This document shows, piece after piece, positions 37,501-48,400 of a DNA stretch of 64,000 nucleotides (position 1 is its first letter; each line of letters starts with the position of its first letter). The position numbers were made by a program, and so were the translations under genes. Below the pieces are notes generated by a model that saw only the letters and a program-made list of their open reading frames with translations, made no database searches and had not been told where the DNA came from. Source of the DNA: Lagopus muta (Eukaryota > Chordata > Aves > Galliformes > Phasianidae); NCBI RefSeq assembly GCF_023343835.1, contig NC_064433.1, forward strand, positions 30,070,214 to 30,134,213, written 5' to 3'.

Positions 37501-40500
37501 GCTTTACATACTTGAACTTGTTTTCATTCTGAAAAGACTTCATTCCCAGTTCTGTTATAGGTTATGACTGACCACAAAGATAGAAATATTAGAGTACAAA
37601 TTGGTTTGCAAAGCTGAATTAAGCAAGAATGATGTTCTATGAAACACTTTCAGTGGCAAATAGAGGCAAAGGGCTTGCCTTCCCAAATCACGGGGTACTT
37701 AGGAATGTAAAAAATGATAGCACAATGAAGCTCAATGAAATTCTCCACTTGTGTAGAGAACGTGCCTGATGAGATTAATCCTTATCACTTCATTTGTTTT
37801 CTAAAAACCCAATGAATACAGTATGAAATTTCAGAAGACTTCAATCTGAAGTATAAAGGGCACTTTCTAGAAATGAATTTGCAATCTGTAGGCATGATTA
37901 ATTCCACAGTTTTCCTTTAGCAAATAACTGCCTTTCTGCAGACCCTTACTACTGCTCTTCTCACTGCTACCCTGATATCTCCTGGCAGTACTCAAATCCA
38001 AACTCAAATCACTTTCAGACTGGAGCTTTGTCCTTTCTCAGTGCCACCAGAGGCCACAGCACTCCCCCACTACAGCTGTCACTGTGCCCAGACTGTTGTA
38101 CTGGGTGGGAGTAGGGCTGGCACAGGTCTAGCTCTGGCAGCCTTACACAGAGGGAAGAGGCAGCTTTAAGAGCCACTGTGCAGCTACTCTTTCAAGGCAC
38201 GCTGGGCACCTCAAACCAATTCTATCAAATGGCTCAAAGAGTTATCTGGAAGTAGGAAAAGATGCTATAGTTTAAATTATTTCCTGGTTGTCATAAAGAA
38301 GCATGGAATTTTACTAAAAGCAGGGGGAAAAAAAGCAAAACAATTATTATAGGACAGAATTACTGTCATTACATTGAGGAGAAAAAACAGATACTAGCCC
38401 AAAGAGTCAGCCTGCAGATGATGACTTGGTTTTACTTCTCTGCAATGTTACCAGTTTCCTGTATTACCTTAGGCAAGTTACTTCCTTTGCTCCAGCTGTT
38501 CCTCTAAACAGCAGAGGTCTCTCATACCTCTCTGACATGTTGCCACGATAAATGCATTCAGATGTAAAGTACTCAAATGTTGGAGAAACAGAAGCCACAT
38601 CCATATTGTAGAACAGATGTTTATTAGTGTAAGTTCATTTTATGTTTATGATTTACTTATTCTAATTGCTTTCTTTCATGTTATATGTGATGCACTGTAT
38701 TCTTTTCTACTGTATTCTGATGCCTTAGGCAAAAATCCCATAAAACTTTCTGAAAAATTAAGCTTATGATGGAAGTACCTCACTACTATGTTTATTTTAT
38801 TTGTTTCATTGTGCTTTTCAGTTTCTTTTCTCTGTTAATCTATCAAAATGCCAAGATTAAAGTAGAAAGCCAAATTCTTGCCATGTATGTACTAGTGAGC
38901 ATACTCAGGTCAAAGAACTTACTGGCATTTTCCTTCCAGGGCATGTTACTTTGAGAAAATAAGAGATTCTGTGGAAAATAATTTCAGGTAGCAGAGAACA
39001 GCACTCTTCTCACTGAGGTCACTCCAACTTGGTGCCGACCAGTACTTGTGGAAGTCAAGTCACAAGGAAAGAAATGTAAAGCACCTCTTTAAAGTCCGCG
39101 GTACAGCCAGCTGCATCTCATCACACTCCAGATAATTTTCCTATGCCAGAAAATGCTGAGAGAAACCCTCAAGTCTTCCATTACAACCAGAAGGTGATGA
39201 TAGCACTGGACTACAAGGATAAGAACCAAATCAGAGATTAGCAAGCAAAAAATTGCAGACTTCCTTCCTACTCAGATTCTACTAGATTGCTCAAAATCTC
39301 TACTTTAGGCTTCCCTCACCTTTCATGGTTGAAGTATAAGTTGCATAGCTGGAGTACATTTCACCGGGAAAAGCTGGTTTACAACAGTGCAACTTTTAAA
39401 TGTTTCAACATAGGAAGAACACTCTTCTGGTGCCCAGTGCTTAAAAAGCAGAACCACTGTGTGTACAGCCCTGGTTACAGTGTATGCATAGTTCTCACAA
39501 AGCTCAAAGTAGGATTTAATTTCTATTATATTAAGGCAAAAGGTGTTAAACAATAAGAACCAGGCTCACAGCACTGACACTGAGAGAAATTCAGTTCAGT
39601 TAGCCAGAAACAGTGATTCCTGTGTGCTGAAGCTGGTGGGCCCAGTTCAACATTCTATCACAACACAGTGGCTTGAGAGAAAGGCGCAAGGCAGCGTGCA
39701 GGAATCCAGAGTAGCTATAAGGCAAACATGGCAGAAAGCAAGCTGATCATCTGCCATTACCATTCCTTCTGCTTTTCCCTCTGAAACTCTGTGAAACATG
39801 CTGGTTCATGTGGTTGTACTCTTAAGTAAAAATAAGCTAAGTTTTAAAAACCTTTCTTTTGATTTCATTTATAAAAATCAATGCAATGCTGGAAAGTGAT
39901 TTTAAAATTTACAGAGAGCATAATGATATTTCTTATCAAATTTTCTTTCACTCATTACACGATGCATCTTACAGGGTAATACTTCATGAGTACCTGTTCA
40001 GTTTTTCCTTAAGGATTATTTTTAGGGGAACTCAAAATACATAAGCAGATAAATACTTGAATGATAAAACTGTATCAGTACAAATCTGTAAGTAATAGGA
40101 ACGAAAATTTGCTAATAAAACTGCTGTTGAAGAGTTACAAAGGGAAAGGACACCACGAGTAGATGGCACCCATCAACAGTCCAATCCCAGGCAGACTCCA
40201 TGGCATACATGGATGAGAGCTTTCCAGTCTGCAGAAAGAATACAGGATTCTTATTCCTTGGCACTTCTACATAAAGATAAATAATATCCCAAAACAGTGT
40301 GCTTTGCCCATGACATTCCCCAACGGGTGCTATGGGTAAATGTTGGTTTTGGATCTGTAAAAAGTTTCAGCGTGTCAAGTTTGGTCTCTGCTGTAATTTG
40401 CTATGCCTTGCTTTCTGGAAAATTTTGGTGGCCACACCAGAATTTGGGACTACACAAGCAATACAGATCACTGATACCAACAATTATGATAATTTTCAGT

Positions 40501-42674
40501 CTTTTTATTTTTTTTCCCCTCACTTTAAACACCTTAAATTGTGCAAATCTAGTTTGTTAGAGCACTTTCAGTCCCTACATAGTATGTAAATACTTGCCAG
40601 CTCAGAAAAATTAAAAAAGCAATTTGCTTTATTCTCTTCCGTAATCTTTAATAAGAACTCAGACTAAAATGCTGTATTGATTTGGAAGTCCAAACTGAAA
40701 TGTGTTTACTCCTCCAAACAAATATTTAGTCCAGATAAAAATCTCTAAATTAAAAATCCACCTCTCCTGCCATACAAAACTTGCTTTAGCAGGGGGTTGG
40801 ACTCAATGATCTCTAAAGTTCCCTTCCAACTCCTACAATTCTGTGATTTACCTAATAAAAGCTCCTTAGTTAACATACCTTCTGTAAACACTGAAAATCC
40901 ATACTCTGACAAAAAGGAGCATTTTTCCCTACCAGAGTACAAGCAAGGAACTACAGCCTTACTCAGAATTACCACTGACCAGTGTGTGAACAGTTCCTGT
41001 AGAGTACGCCGATGCTAGAGAGAAGAAACTCCTTAGAAACCACAAAATCTGGCTCAGCAGAGCTGTTCTGATTTAATTTATATTGACAAGAACTCAGAAT
41101 CCTAAGATTGCCCATCATCCTAAAAGATATCAGTCAGACCAGCATCTACTACCCTTGCTAAAACCTATACATTCCTGTTGTACATCTACGTTAGCGGACT
41201 TTCTTAATGAGTGCATAATGCATGAGGAAATCTAGTATTTCTCACTGCTCAAATGTAAGGGTTTGGTGCTTTTCCCCAAAGTTCCCTATGAAACTAGTTA
41301 TGGGCTAGTAAAAAATATAGGGTCATTACTAGGAAGGCTCGACCATGCTGCACTTTGCTAAGTTCACAGGTACCCATGTAGGTCGATGAAAGCAAACAAA
41401 CTCTGGAAGCAAGCACTTGAAAAATTCAACATTAAGTAACGTGTGAGTGTGCTGGGGGATCTGCTGTCCTACTTCTATGTGTGCTTTGTACATAGAAAAG
41501 CAGCACTGGCTCTACAACTTAAAAATAAATAAATAAATAAGAATAAAGAAAAGGAATGTGCAGCTAATTGCAGAGAGATGGGGTTTGTCCTCTATCCTGT
41601 CTTGGGAAACACAAATATACGTTTCAATAACTGAAATGCTTAAGACACGCTCACATCACCAAGGCCCGGAAATGCTAAAGGCACAAAAAATGTTTTGGAT
41701 TTTGCAGAACGCTTTGTAGGATTTAATTAAAATAAAAGTACACTTGGAAAAGAAAATAATTTTTAACAACTCCGGTTCTACAGGGAGCCACTCGTTTCAC
41801 ACCTGAAATCCTCAGCTCAACAGTCAGGCTTCCGTCTGTCTTATTTTAGGCACATTTAAGACCGAATGATCACATATCAAAATTCCAAACACACCACAGA
41901 ACGCTGAAATAAATTGATACATTCGAACATAAAGGGCACATCCATGGCTGAATTTTAGGGATTTTGTAATCCAGCCCCAACCGGCTCAACGACTGACAGA
42001 AACGCTCACTCCTAAATATGCTTTACAGCGGTTCCGTTCAGGCAAAACACACGCGGCGCATTAGGAAATAAACTTGGCTCCGAAACATCGCGTCAGCCCG
42101 CTCTGAGGGCGGCAGTGCCGCTCGGCTTCCCCGCCACCGAGCGCGGGGCTCTCGGACCGCTTCGGGCCGTACGGAGCTGCGAAAAAAGCAATTCGAGCCA
42201 TCCCCACGGCCAGCAGCGACGCTCCGCCGCGCTCGCTCCATCCGCAGGTGCGCGGCTCCTCGAAGTTCAAAGCCGCGGATGGCGAGAGCCTGCCCGCGGC
42301 CCGGCCGCCCCGCCCGCTTCCCCGTCCCTGCGCTCACCTGTGGCCGCCGGCGGGAAGACGCCGCCTCTGTCCGCCGCCGGAGCCCGCGCTGGCAGGCGGC
42401 CGCCGTCCGCCGCCGAGGGGTTAAGCACTTGGAAAGCCCATCTGGTCGGATAGGGACCCCCCGAGGGGCTGATTTGTTCCGCCGCGGGGCACAGCTTGAG
42501 GGGGACGGGGCTGGCGGGGAGGGGACGGAGCTGGGCAGGGCTCTGCGGCGCGCCGGCCCGCAGCAAGTTCTCGATGAGGAAACTTTTGCCCAGGCTGCCG
42601 AAGCCCGGCGCCGCCGGCAGGTTGAGGAGCGCCGAGGAGCCCACCAGGTCCCAGTACAGCGCACTGGGCAGCAT
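25099..42674 (-). CDS. DBX2: DBX2 homeobox transcription factor, four exons
   Basis: Developing-brain homeobox protein 2, a nuclear repressor that helps set ventral and intermediate progenitor domains in the vertebrate neural tube. I assembled it on the minus strand from 42674-42338, 32414-32319, 27696-27509 and 25416-25099. All junctions are GT-AG, phases agree, and the product is 312 residues. An Eh1-like motif FLIENLL (32-38), a Groucho-binding type, sits in the N-terminus. SPVPLKLCPAAEQ and the FYSACCGGSC block (125-134) are DBX2-specific. The homeodomain (about 164-223) is intact, with the helix 3 WFQNRR signature: W211, F212, N214. The start is MLPSALYW, as in other DBX2 proteins; an in-frame ATG 16 codons upstream lies in GC-rich leader and is less likely. 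The protein is somewhat shorter than mammalian DBX2 (about 339), mainly in the Ala/Pro-rich N-terminal part. Confidence 0.95.
25457..25531. repeat. Tandem TTTAAATAACATT units plus T32 run
   Basis: Three near-perfect units of about 14-18 bases (ctttaaataacattg) are followed by 32 consecutive T. On the DBX2 strand this is an A32 run then AT-rich units, just 40-115 bases before the exon 4 acceptor. Confidence 0.95.
25532..26992 (-). other. DBX2 intron 3, distal part
   Basis: Non-coding. Contains an A19 run at 26797-26815 and a small tandem 'catggttacatggttacatg' patch near 26330. No gene or conserved domain was recognised. Confidence 0.7.
26993..27415 (-). mobile_element. CR1-type LINE fragment, reverse transcriptase region
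   Basis: Minus strand carries a degraded ORF2 reverse-transcriptase piece: a KAFDTVS-like region (reduced), then CWVKNWLDGQTQRLVVNGIKSSW, then MSGVPQG, motifs typical of CR1-like LINEs. Frameshifts and a missing segment show it is dead. It lies inside DBX2 intron 3, about 95 bases from exon 3, in the same orientation as the gene. Confidence 0.88.
27509..27696 (-). CDS. DBX2: DBX2 exon 3
   Basis: Acceptor tttccactag, donor gtaagg. Codes Arg145 (split codon) to Gln207: EESVLPLLTQESNSKARRG and homeodomain residues 1-44 with the expected F171, L179 and F183 core positions. Confidence 0.96.
27697..32318 (-). other. DBX2 intron 2
   Basis: About 4.6 kb. Open frames on either strand (for example 29894-30145 +, 28367-28687 -) have no recognisable homology. 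The part at about 31250-31560 is unusually even in composition and could hold conserved non-coding sequence, but that is only an impression. Confidence 0.6.
32319..32414 (-). CDS. DBX2: DBX2 exon 2
   Basis: A 96-base exon with acceptor tgctttctttgcag and donor gtaagt. It codes the end of Ala113 through Pro144 plus one base, including FYSACCGGSCQHPASPTAFP, a block specific to DBX2. It does not form a long open frame in its own reading and is found only by splicing. Confidence 0.94.
33069..33161. repeat. AT-rich TATTTATG/TTTAATG repeat tract
   Basis: Imperfect tandem units 'tatttatg' and 'tttaatgtat' over about 90 bp, within DBX2 intron 1. Confidence 0.85.
34487..34526 (+). repeat. (TTTG)n microsatellite
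   Basis: About ten TTTG units, followed by a short GTGTGAGTGTGT stretch. Likely length-polymorphic. Confidence 0.95.
35440..35482. repeat. Short local tandem duplication
   Basis: 'aatggtacaggccac' occurs twice, 19 bases apart. A small replication-slippage event in DBX2 intron 1. Confidence 0.85.
40789..40851 (+). mobile_element. CR1 LINE 3' tail
   Basis: Sense CR1 end: 'gggggttggactcaatgatc', 'ttcccttccaactcc', 'aattctgtgattt'. About 60 bp, truncated, in DBX2 intron 1 and opposite to the gene. Confidence 0.9.
41521..41540 (+). repeat. (AAAT)n short microsatellite
   Basis: About five AAAT units in an A-rich context. Confidence 0.9.
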
Positions 42675-43150
42675 AGCGAGGGCCGCCCGGCCCGGCCCGG
42701 CCCGGCCGCCGCGGCCCCTCACTGGGCTGGGACGGGGAGCCGGGCTGCGGGGCCGGGAGGGCTGCGGTGAGCGGAGCGCTCGGGGGAGGCACGCCGCGCC
42801 TCTCCGCCGGGCTGGAAGGTGTGTCCAAGCGCATTCATTATGTCAGCCGGGCCGGGGAGTGATGGACGCGGCCAACAATGCCGCCCGGCCCGGCAGCCCC
42901 TCGGGAAGGGGGGCAGGGCGGGGAGCGGTGCGGCCGCGTCCTCGCGCGGGGGTGGCTGCCCCCTGCTACCCGCCGCCATGTCACCCCTCAGGGCGCCCCC
43001 GGCGTCCCGACATGGCGGCGGGCCCGCGGCTGCCGGCCAACCTGTGCCGAGGGGACAGGGGGGAGCGCGGCCCCGGGCTCGGGCGGGGGAAGGTGGCCGC
43101 GGTGCTGACCGCAGCGCTGCGGCCGGATCGGCCGACCTCCTGATCTCATG
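42040..43150. promoter_or_regulatory. DBX2 CpG island and promoter region
   Basis: Sharp rise in G+C and CpG from about 42040 to 43150, spanning DBX2 exon 1 and about 480 bp upstream. No TATA box lies at a suitable distance, so a CpG-island promoter with dispersed start sites is likely. Long frames on the + strand (42279-42770, 42496-43143) and on the minus strand beyond exon 1 are composition artefacts. The 5' UTR extent cannot be read from sequence. Confidence 0.85.
42338..42674 (-). CDS. DBX2: DBX2 exon 1 (coding part)
   Basis: Starts ATGCTGCCCAGTGCG with G at -3 and ends before the donor gtgagc. Codes residues 1-112 plus one base: the Eh1-like FLIENLL motif, LRPLPASPVPLKLCPAAEQ and TRWAFQVLNPSA, all characteristic of DBX2. 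Confidence 0.95.
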
Positions 43151-43734
43151 AGGTAATAGGAAGACGGTCATTAGCTCACTCCCTCTGGGTATTTCGATTT
43201 GCTTTTTCAATATATTTTTAATGCCCCCCCCCGCCCCCTCCCCGCTGGATTTTTAACATTTGTCTCAATAAATCTGATTAAGATCAGCACAATGCTGTTA
43301 ATCATATTTTCCCGAAGATGTGGGACGATGGTTTCTGTAGGCATAAACATCTTTTGGCAGGAATAGCTCTGTTTCTACTTATGTATCTTCCTCTTATTTA
43401 TTTACCTAAAAAACATGTAACATGGCAGAGATGTATCATTTTCCAGTGAAAACACACATGTGGGAAGTCAAAATTGGATGCTGTTCCCAAAGGCTTGGAG
43501 TTGTCTTCCTCTTTTGCAGAGAAATCCTTTTATTTCAAGCAGGTGCTAACTCGCTTCATCTCAGGGATATTCTCTGCAGAACCTTCTGAAGCAGATCTGT
43601 CCCTTGTTATTGTATAGCAGTAGCCTTGTACATTGTAACAGGGTGGTTATGGTGGCTGCAGCCAGATGGAGAAGTGGAACTCTATCTTTAGACATCAGAT
43701 GGGAAGGATGGTTCAACTCTGGTGACGCATCACC
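43151..43734. other. DBX2 upstream flank, no gene seen
   Basis: Contains a short C-rich run near 43224 and AT-rich unique sequence. The final part (from about 43640) may already be diverged CR1. Confidence 0.5.
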
Positions 43735-44221
43735 TTCAGTGCTGTGTCCAGATGTGGCATTCTCAATATGGGAGGGATGTGGACCTGTTGCATCATGCCC
43801 AGAGGAGGGCCAGAGAAGTGATTTGAGAGATGGAACACCTCCCTTACGAGGACACGCTGAGAGAGAAGGTTCTGGGGAGACCTAATAACAGCCTTTCAGT
43901 AGCTAAAAGGGGAGGCTATATGAAAGTTAGGGACAGACTCTTTAGCAGGGTCTGTTGTGATAGGACAAGAGTTTCAAACTAAAAGAGGGGAGGTTTAGAT
44001 TGGATATAAGGAAGAAGTTTTTTACAATAACGGTGGTTAGGCATGGGAACAGGTTGCCCCAGGAAGTGATGGATGCCCCATCCCTTGAGACATTCAAGGT
44101 CAAGCTGAACATTGCTCTGAGCAACGTGATCTAGCTGTGAGTGTCCTTGTTCACTGAAGTGGAGTTGGACTAGCTGACCTGTAAGAGTCCCATCTAGAAC
44201 AATTCTATTATTCTATCATTG
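43735..44221 (+). mobile_element. CR1 LINE fragment, moderately diverged
   Basis: Sense CR1 with consensus-like blocks 'gctgtgtccagatgtggcat', 'cagaggagggccagagaag', 'ggatataaggaagaagtttt', 'atggatgccccatcccttg' and the 3' end 'ttctattattctatcattg'. About 490 bp and not coding. Confidence 0.9.
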
Positions 44222-45301
44222 ACAGATTCAATCACAGATTGAACTACTGTGATGCCAGGTGATAACTTGTGAGTTGTGAATTCATCACTCAGCCCAGGCC
44301 TCCCCTCATGTCCTTGGGTAGATTGGTCCTGCCAGAATTTGAGCATTTCCTCCATCAGCACCATGACAGCGGTATCTGTGATGAACATGATAGAGTTGCT
44401 CCATGCCAGAGGTGCATGGAGTATCATCTTCTGTCTTCAGCAGTGGCAGTAAGTATGAGGAAGAATAAGAACAAAAAACACATATAGTTCCCTTGTTGTG
44501 AATGTTCTCAGCTCAAGCTTAAGCACTTACATTTGCAGATCTGAAGGTCATCGTCTTTGTGAGGTCTGGATATTAATGCAAGTACTTTACCTGTGTGTAC
44601 TTTGAGACTGGAGTTGCCTCTTGCTATAGAAAAGGACAGAATCTAGCCCAGTGCAGCCAACAGCATATTCAAAGCAAATATGTAACATTGTAATATTAAG
44701 ATACAGGGATATGTATTTACCATGTTCCTAAGAGAAAGAATCAAGTCCTCGCAGGAAAGCACCTGTTTTCGAACTTTTCAAGTAGCTGCTGTGTTAATTA
44801 CGTCTCATAAATTTATTCACAGTTAAGGATTTTTTCTGTCTTTCCTTTCACTGACCAAATTCTCACAGAGTTCCCAAGGGCCTGAGACACTGGGAACCAT
44901 AACTCAGCACTTGGGAAAGCGCAGTTAGTCCATCCAGCTGTGCTGCAAGAATAAAAGGTATTCACCAAGCAAAAGATGGTTGTTAATGACAGAAGACTTC
45001 AGTGATGGGCTCAGGATTTGGTTTCTTCTGAAGCAATTTCTCATGCCAAAGTGACTACTGTTGTGTTAATCTCAGCTGTGTAGTTTGGCCTGATTAACAC
45101 TGCACATTTCCGTGAAATAGAAGGACAACACTTGTAGAATTTGACAACAGCTCTGCTTAGTGGAAGGGAGTGATCAATTGCCACACAATCAGTTAATAAT
45201 TCATGTCAGGTTTTGTCTAGTTCCAAGGTGCAACTGAGTCATTGTGATGAATTTAAGCAGTTCCCTTCTCTCCCGTCTCTTATTCTGGTTCCACAGCTGT
45301 A
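44222..45301. other. Intergenic, no gene recognised
   Basis: Unique-looking sequence with only short chance frames. Confidence 0.5.
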
Positions 45302-45402
45302 TCACAGAATCACAGAATCACAGAATCACAGAATGGCCCGTGTTAGAAGGGACCTCAAGGATTATGAATCTCCAACCCCCACCACCACAGGCAGGGCCAC
45401 AG
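45302..45402 (-). mobile_element. CR1 LINE 3' end
   Basis: Four 'cacagaat' tail units, then 'gttagaagggacctcaagg' and 'tctccaaccccc'. A short minus-strand CR1 end. Confidence 0.9.
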
Positions 45403-48400
45403 AATGCTGAAAGGGCCCTTCCAAGTTGCAAATAATACAGTCAAATAAAAAATTATTTTTTCAAGAGATTCCCAAGGGAGAGGTAAAACCAGCTGAGATA
45501 GCTTAAGTAAGGGTGGTAGCATAGAACTGGCTGAATTAACTCCTTAAACGAGAGAAGCCTCTGAGCATTTTGCCCTGGGGCACAGCTCTGTAGCCCTGCT
45601 GAGCAGCAGTTATGAATTCTCTGTGTCCTCAGGGTATGCGAGAAAAAGGTACAGTCAGGCCCAAGAGCTATTATCTGTCCAAAGCTGGAGAGATCAGTGC
45701 AAAAAAGTACAGATTACTCATTCAAACCTGAACTAATATGGGTGTAAAAAAAAGGTGGTATCCTTAAATCGAGGTCCTTTTCAGTGAATACAGCCTGGAT
45801 ATCTGTGACAAGGAGATCCTTTGCCAGGGAGCTGGAAAGTGCGTGCTTTTTACCTGGATACATTCAGCAAGTAGAGGTGGTATTCTCATTTCTCTTCATT
45901 CGGTCCAGCAAATTTGGAAGGTATTTAGGCTATTTGAATTTTGCCAATCTATTAAATTACTTTTGCTTTAACCAGATTCAATCAGAAGTTTTCCTTAACT
46001 GGATAGTCTGGCTTGTTTTGAGGAGGCTGGAAAATGTTAAGATACACTTCTCAGGTTGCAGAGCTTACGGATATGAACATGCATGAAATGCCCAGCACTC
46101 TGTTATGCCTTTCTCACTGTAAATCCAGGGTACAGCCAAGGCATAGTATTTAATGTATTGAGCACAAAGTCCATGCAACCAAATCAAAGTGTCCCCCATT
46201 ATATTTTTTCTGCCCTTTCTCAGGTGACATTTCCAGCCTTGAGCCAGGGAGTTTCTCCCTTGCATCTCCTTCTCAGCCCCAACTCAAGTTAAGCTGAGCT
46301 TTAGTTCATACTGTCCTTTCAGTCGCTTAACTGGATGCATGTATATTAGCAGTCAGATGCTCCTTTCAACTTTCTTTCCAGTAATTTCTTACTGGTTTGC
46401 TGGCATGTTTGACTTGCTTCTAAAACTGCCAAGTATATGACTAGTCAATAAGCTGCAGCAATCAACCACAAAATCCAAAGAAACAATTCTTTATTCATTT
46501 CCTTATTTTACACTCTACCAGATTCAGTCAACATTCACTTTTTTTTTTTTTTTCTTTTTTTTTTTTTTTGTCATATTTACATAGATTTAATTTTCTTGCA
46601 AGCCTTATTTAACAAGGAGAATGTTCTTGGCTAAGACACTTGCTGAAGGCTTAAGCTGCTGAGGCATAGGTTTCAGTGCCAGCGAGTTACTCCAAGGTAC
46701 TCAAAGGATGCTCTTTTATTTTACTACTTAAACTATGTTGTAAACAAGCAACATGGTTATCTCAGGAGAAGATGCACTTTCCAGGACCTTGTGACAGTAG
46801 CAGCTGTGAAGCCTTGGAATTCAAAAGAATCATGCAAATAGGGAAAGTCCTACCTACTCTGAGTCAAACTCACACTGCTCTTTTATGCTCTTTTATGACT
46901 GAGTTTTCTGAAATGCGCCTACAGCCAGAGTGGATAAAATGTCTGAGGCCGATTTAAGAAGAGAAATAAGTCATTCAGGTGTTCTTTACATTCTATTAAA
47001 TTCAGATACACAGAAACTTTAGCACACCTGCTACTTGTAGGTTTGAAGACTTCATGTGGTGCGAGCCGTCTGCCTCTATGTTTTCAATGTTCCTCCTTGG
47101 CAGCCTGAGATACTGTGATTGTATTAGTGCCATTTCATTCCGTATAGCCAAGAACAGGGATCTTGATACAGAAACAGACACACGCTTGCAGGAGACAGAG
47201 ATGAGGTAATTCTAATGCTCTGTTTGCTTGGGCATGCCAAAGGCAGCTCTACGCAGTCGTAATTTTACTGGATTCCTTATATGCCACTTTAGAGACATCT
47301 ATTTTAAACCAGTTATTAACGATTTCCAACTTAGCTTTTCCAGTAAAAATACTGCCATATGCTCTCTACTTTTCTGCTTGCAAGCTTTGGAGTGACATAT
47401 TCCAGCCAGAGGAAGTGTGAAGCCTGCAAGAGAATACACAGGCTTCCTGGGATTGATCCTGAAATTCTTACTAAATGCCTTGGGCATAAAGATCAGAATT
47501 CACTTCTCATAACATAATTATCTGCCGTTTTGTAAGTGAGATGTATTTTCCACGCTTAGAAATAGATGTCCCATATTGTTTTGTCTAACCTAAGCATGGT
47601 AGACATCAGTACAGAAAAGTGCATTCTGCAAAATAGTATCAGGCTTGCCAGGCACAGGCTAGGCTGTGATATCAGTGCAGAGCTGCTATCAGCTTTTAGC
47701 CATTACTCTGAATTTCCCCTCCCTGTTCAAAAATCACTCCACTGACATTTCAGTGATAATGGTATTTGGGTAGGCTGAATATCCTGGACTGGGATAGCCT
47801 CTCAGTGTCCTGTTTTGCTAACCTGGGTGCAAATCACTCTGGAGAACTCCAGCCTGGATACACTGCAGAAGAGTGGGGACAGAAGTAGAGCAGGCACAGG
47901 AACTCTGCAGGAAGAGTTTATGACCTTGAGTTTATTTCTACATAATCTAAACTGTTCTGATTTACACCTGCTGCATTTTCTAAAATGAAGCTTAGGACAC
48001 ATTTCAAATGCAGAGTGTGGCAACTGCATGATTTGAAGCATTAACCTGGCAGAAGCTGACCTCTTCAGCACATCTCACACTGAAAAATGCTGCTGTGATC
48101 TGCACTGTCCAGGCTTTGCTGGAGAAGTATCACCGGCACCGCATGCTGATGTGCTGTCCCACACACAGCAGAAGTCAGGGTGAAGAAAGAGAGGAAACTT
48201 CTGTTTGCACGCTCTGGTCCTATCACAGGCCATCATTTTCTCCATTTGTCATATAGTATTTTCAGCACATTTGGAGGCACAGACAGTGCTCAGAAAACGA
48301 ACTAAGAAATTCCGCTGCCGTCTTGCTGTGTGTGCAGCAGTGAGGGGCAGCCTAGAAGAGAGCCTGGGTGGGCTGGCATTCTGCATGGCTTCCTCTCTAG

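Larger units (their letters stand above)
32415..42337 (-). other. DBX2 intron 1
   Basis: About 9.9 kb and mostly unique AT-rich sequence. It includes AT-rich TATTTATG-like repeats (33069-33161), a TTTG array, a short CR1 tail and an AAAT array. First introns of developmental homeobox genes often hold enhancers, but none can be proven here. No coding sequence was recognised. Confidence 0.6.

Noticed and set aside
42279-43143. Plus-strand frames of 163 and 215 codons near DBX2 exon 1
   Set aside because: Antisense shadows of a CpG island; Arg/Gly/Pro/Ala-rich with no domain, while the minus strand clearly encodes DBX2.
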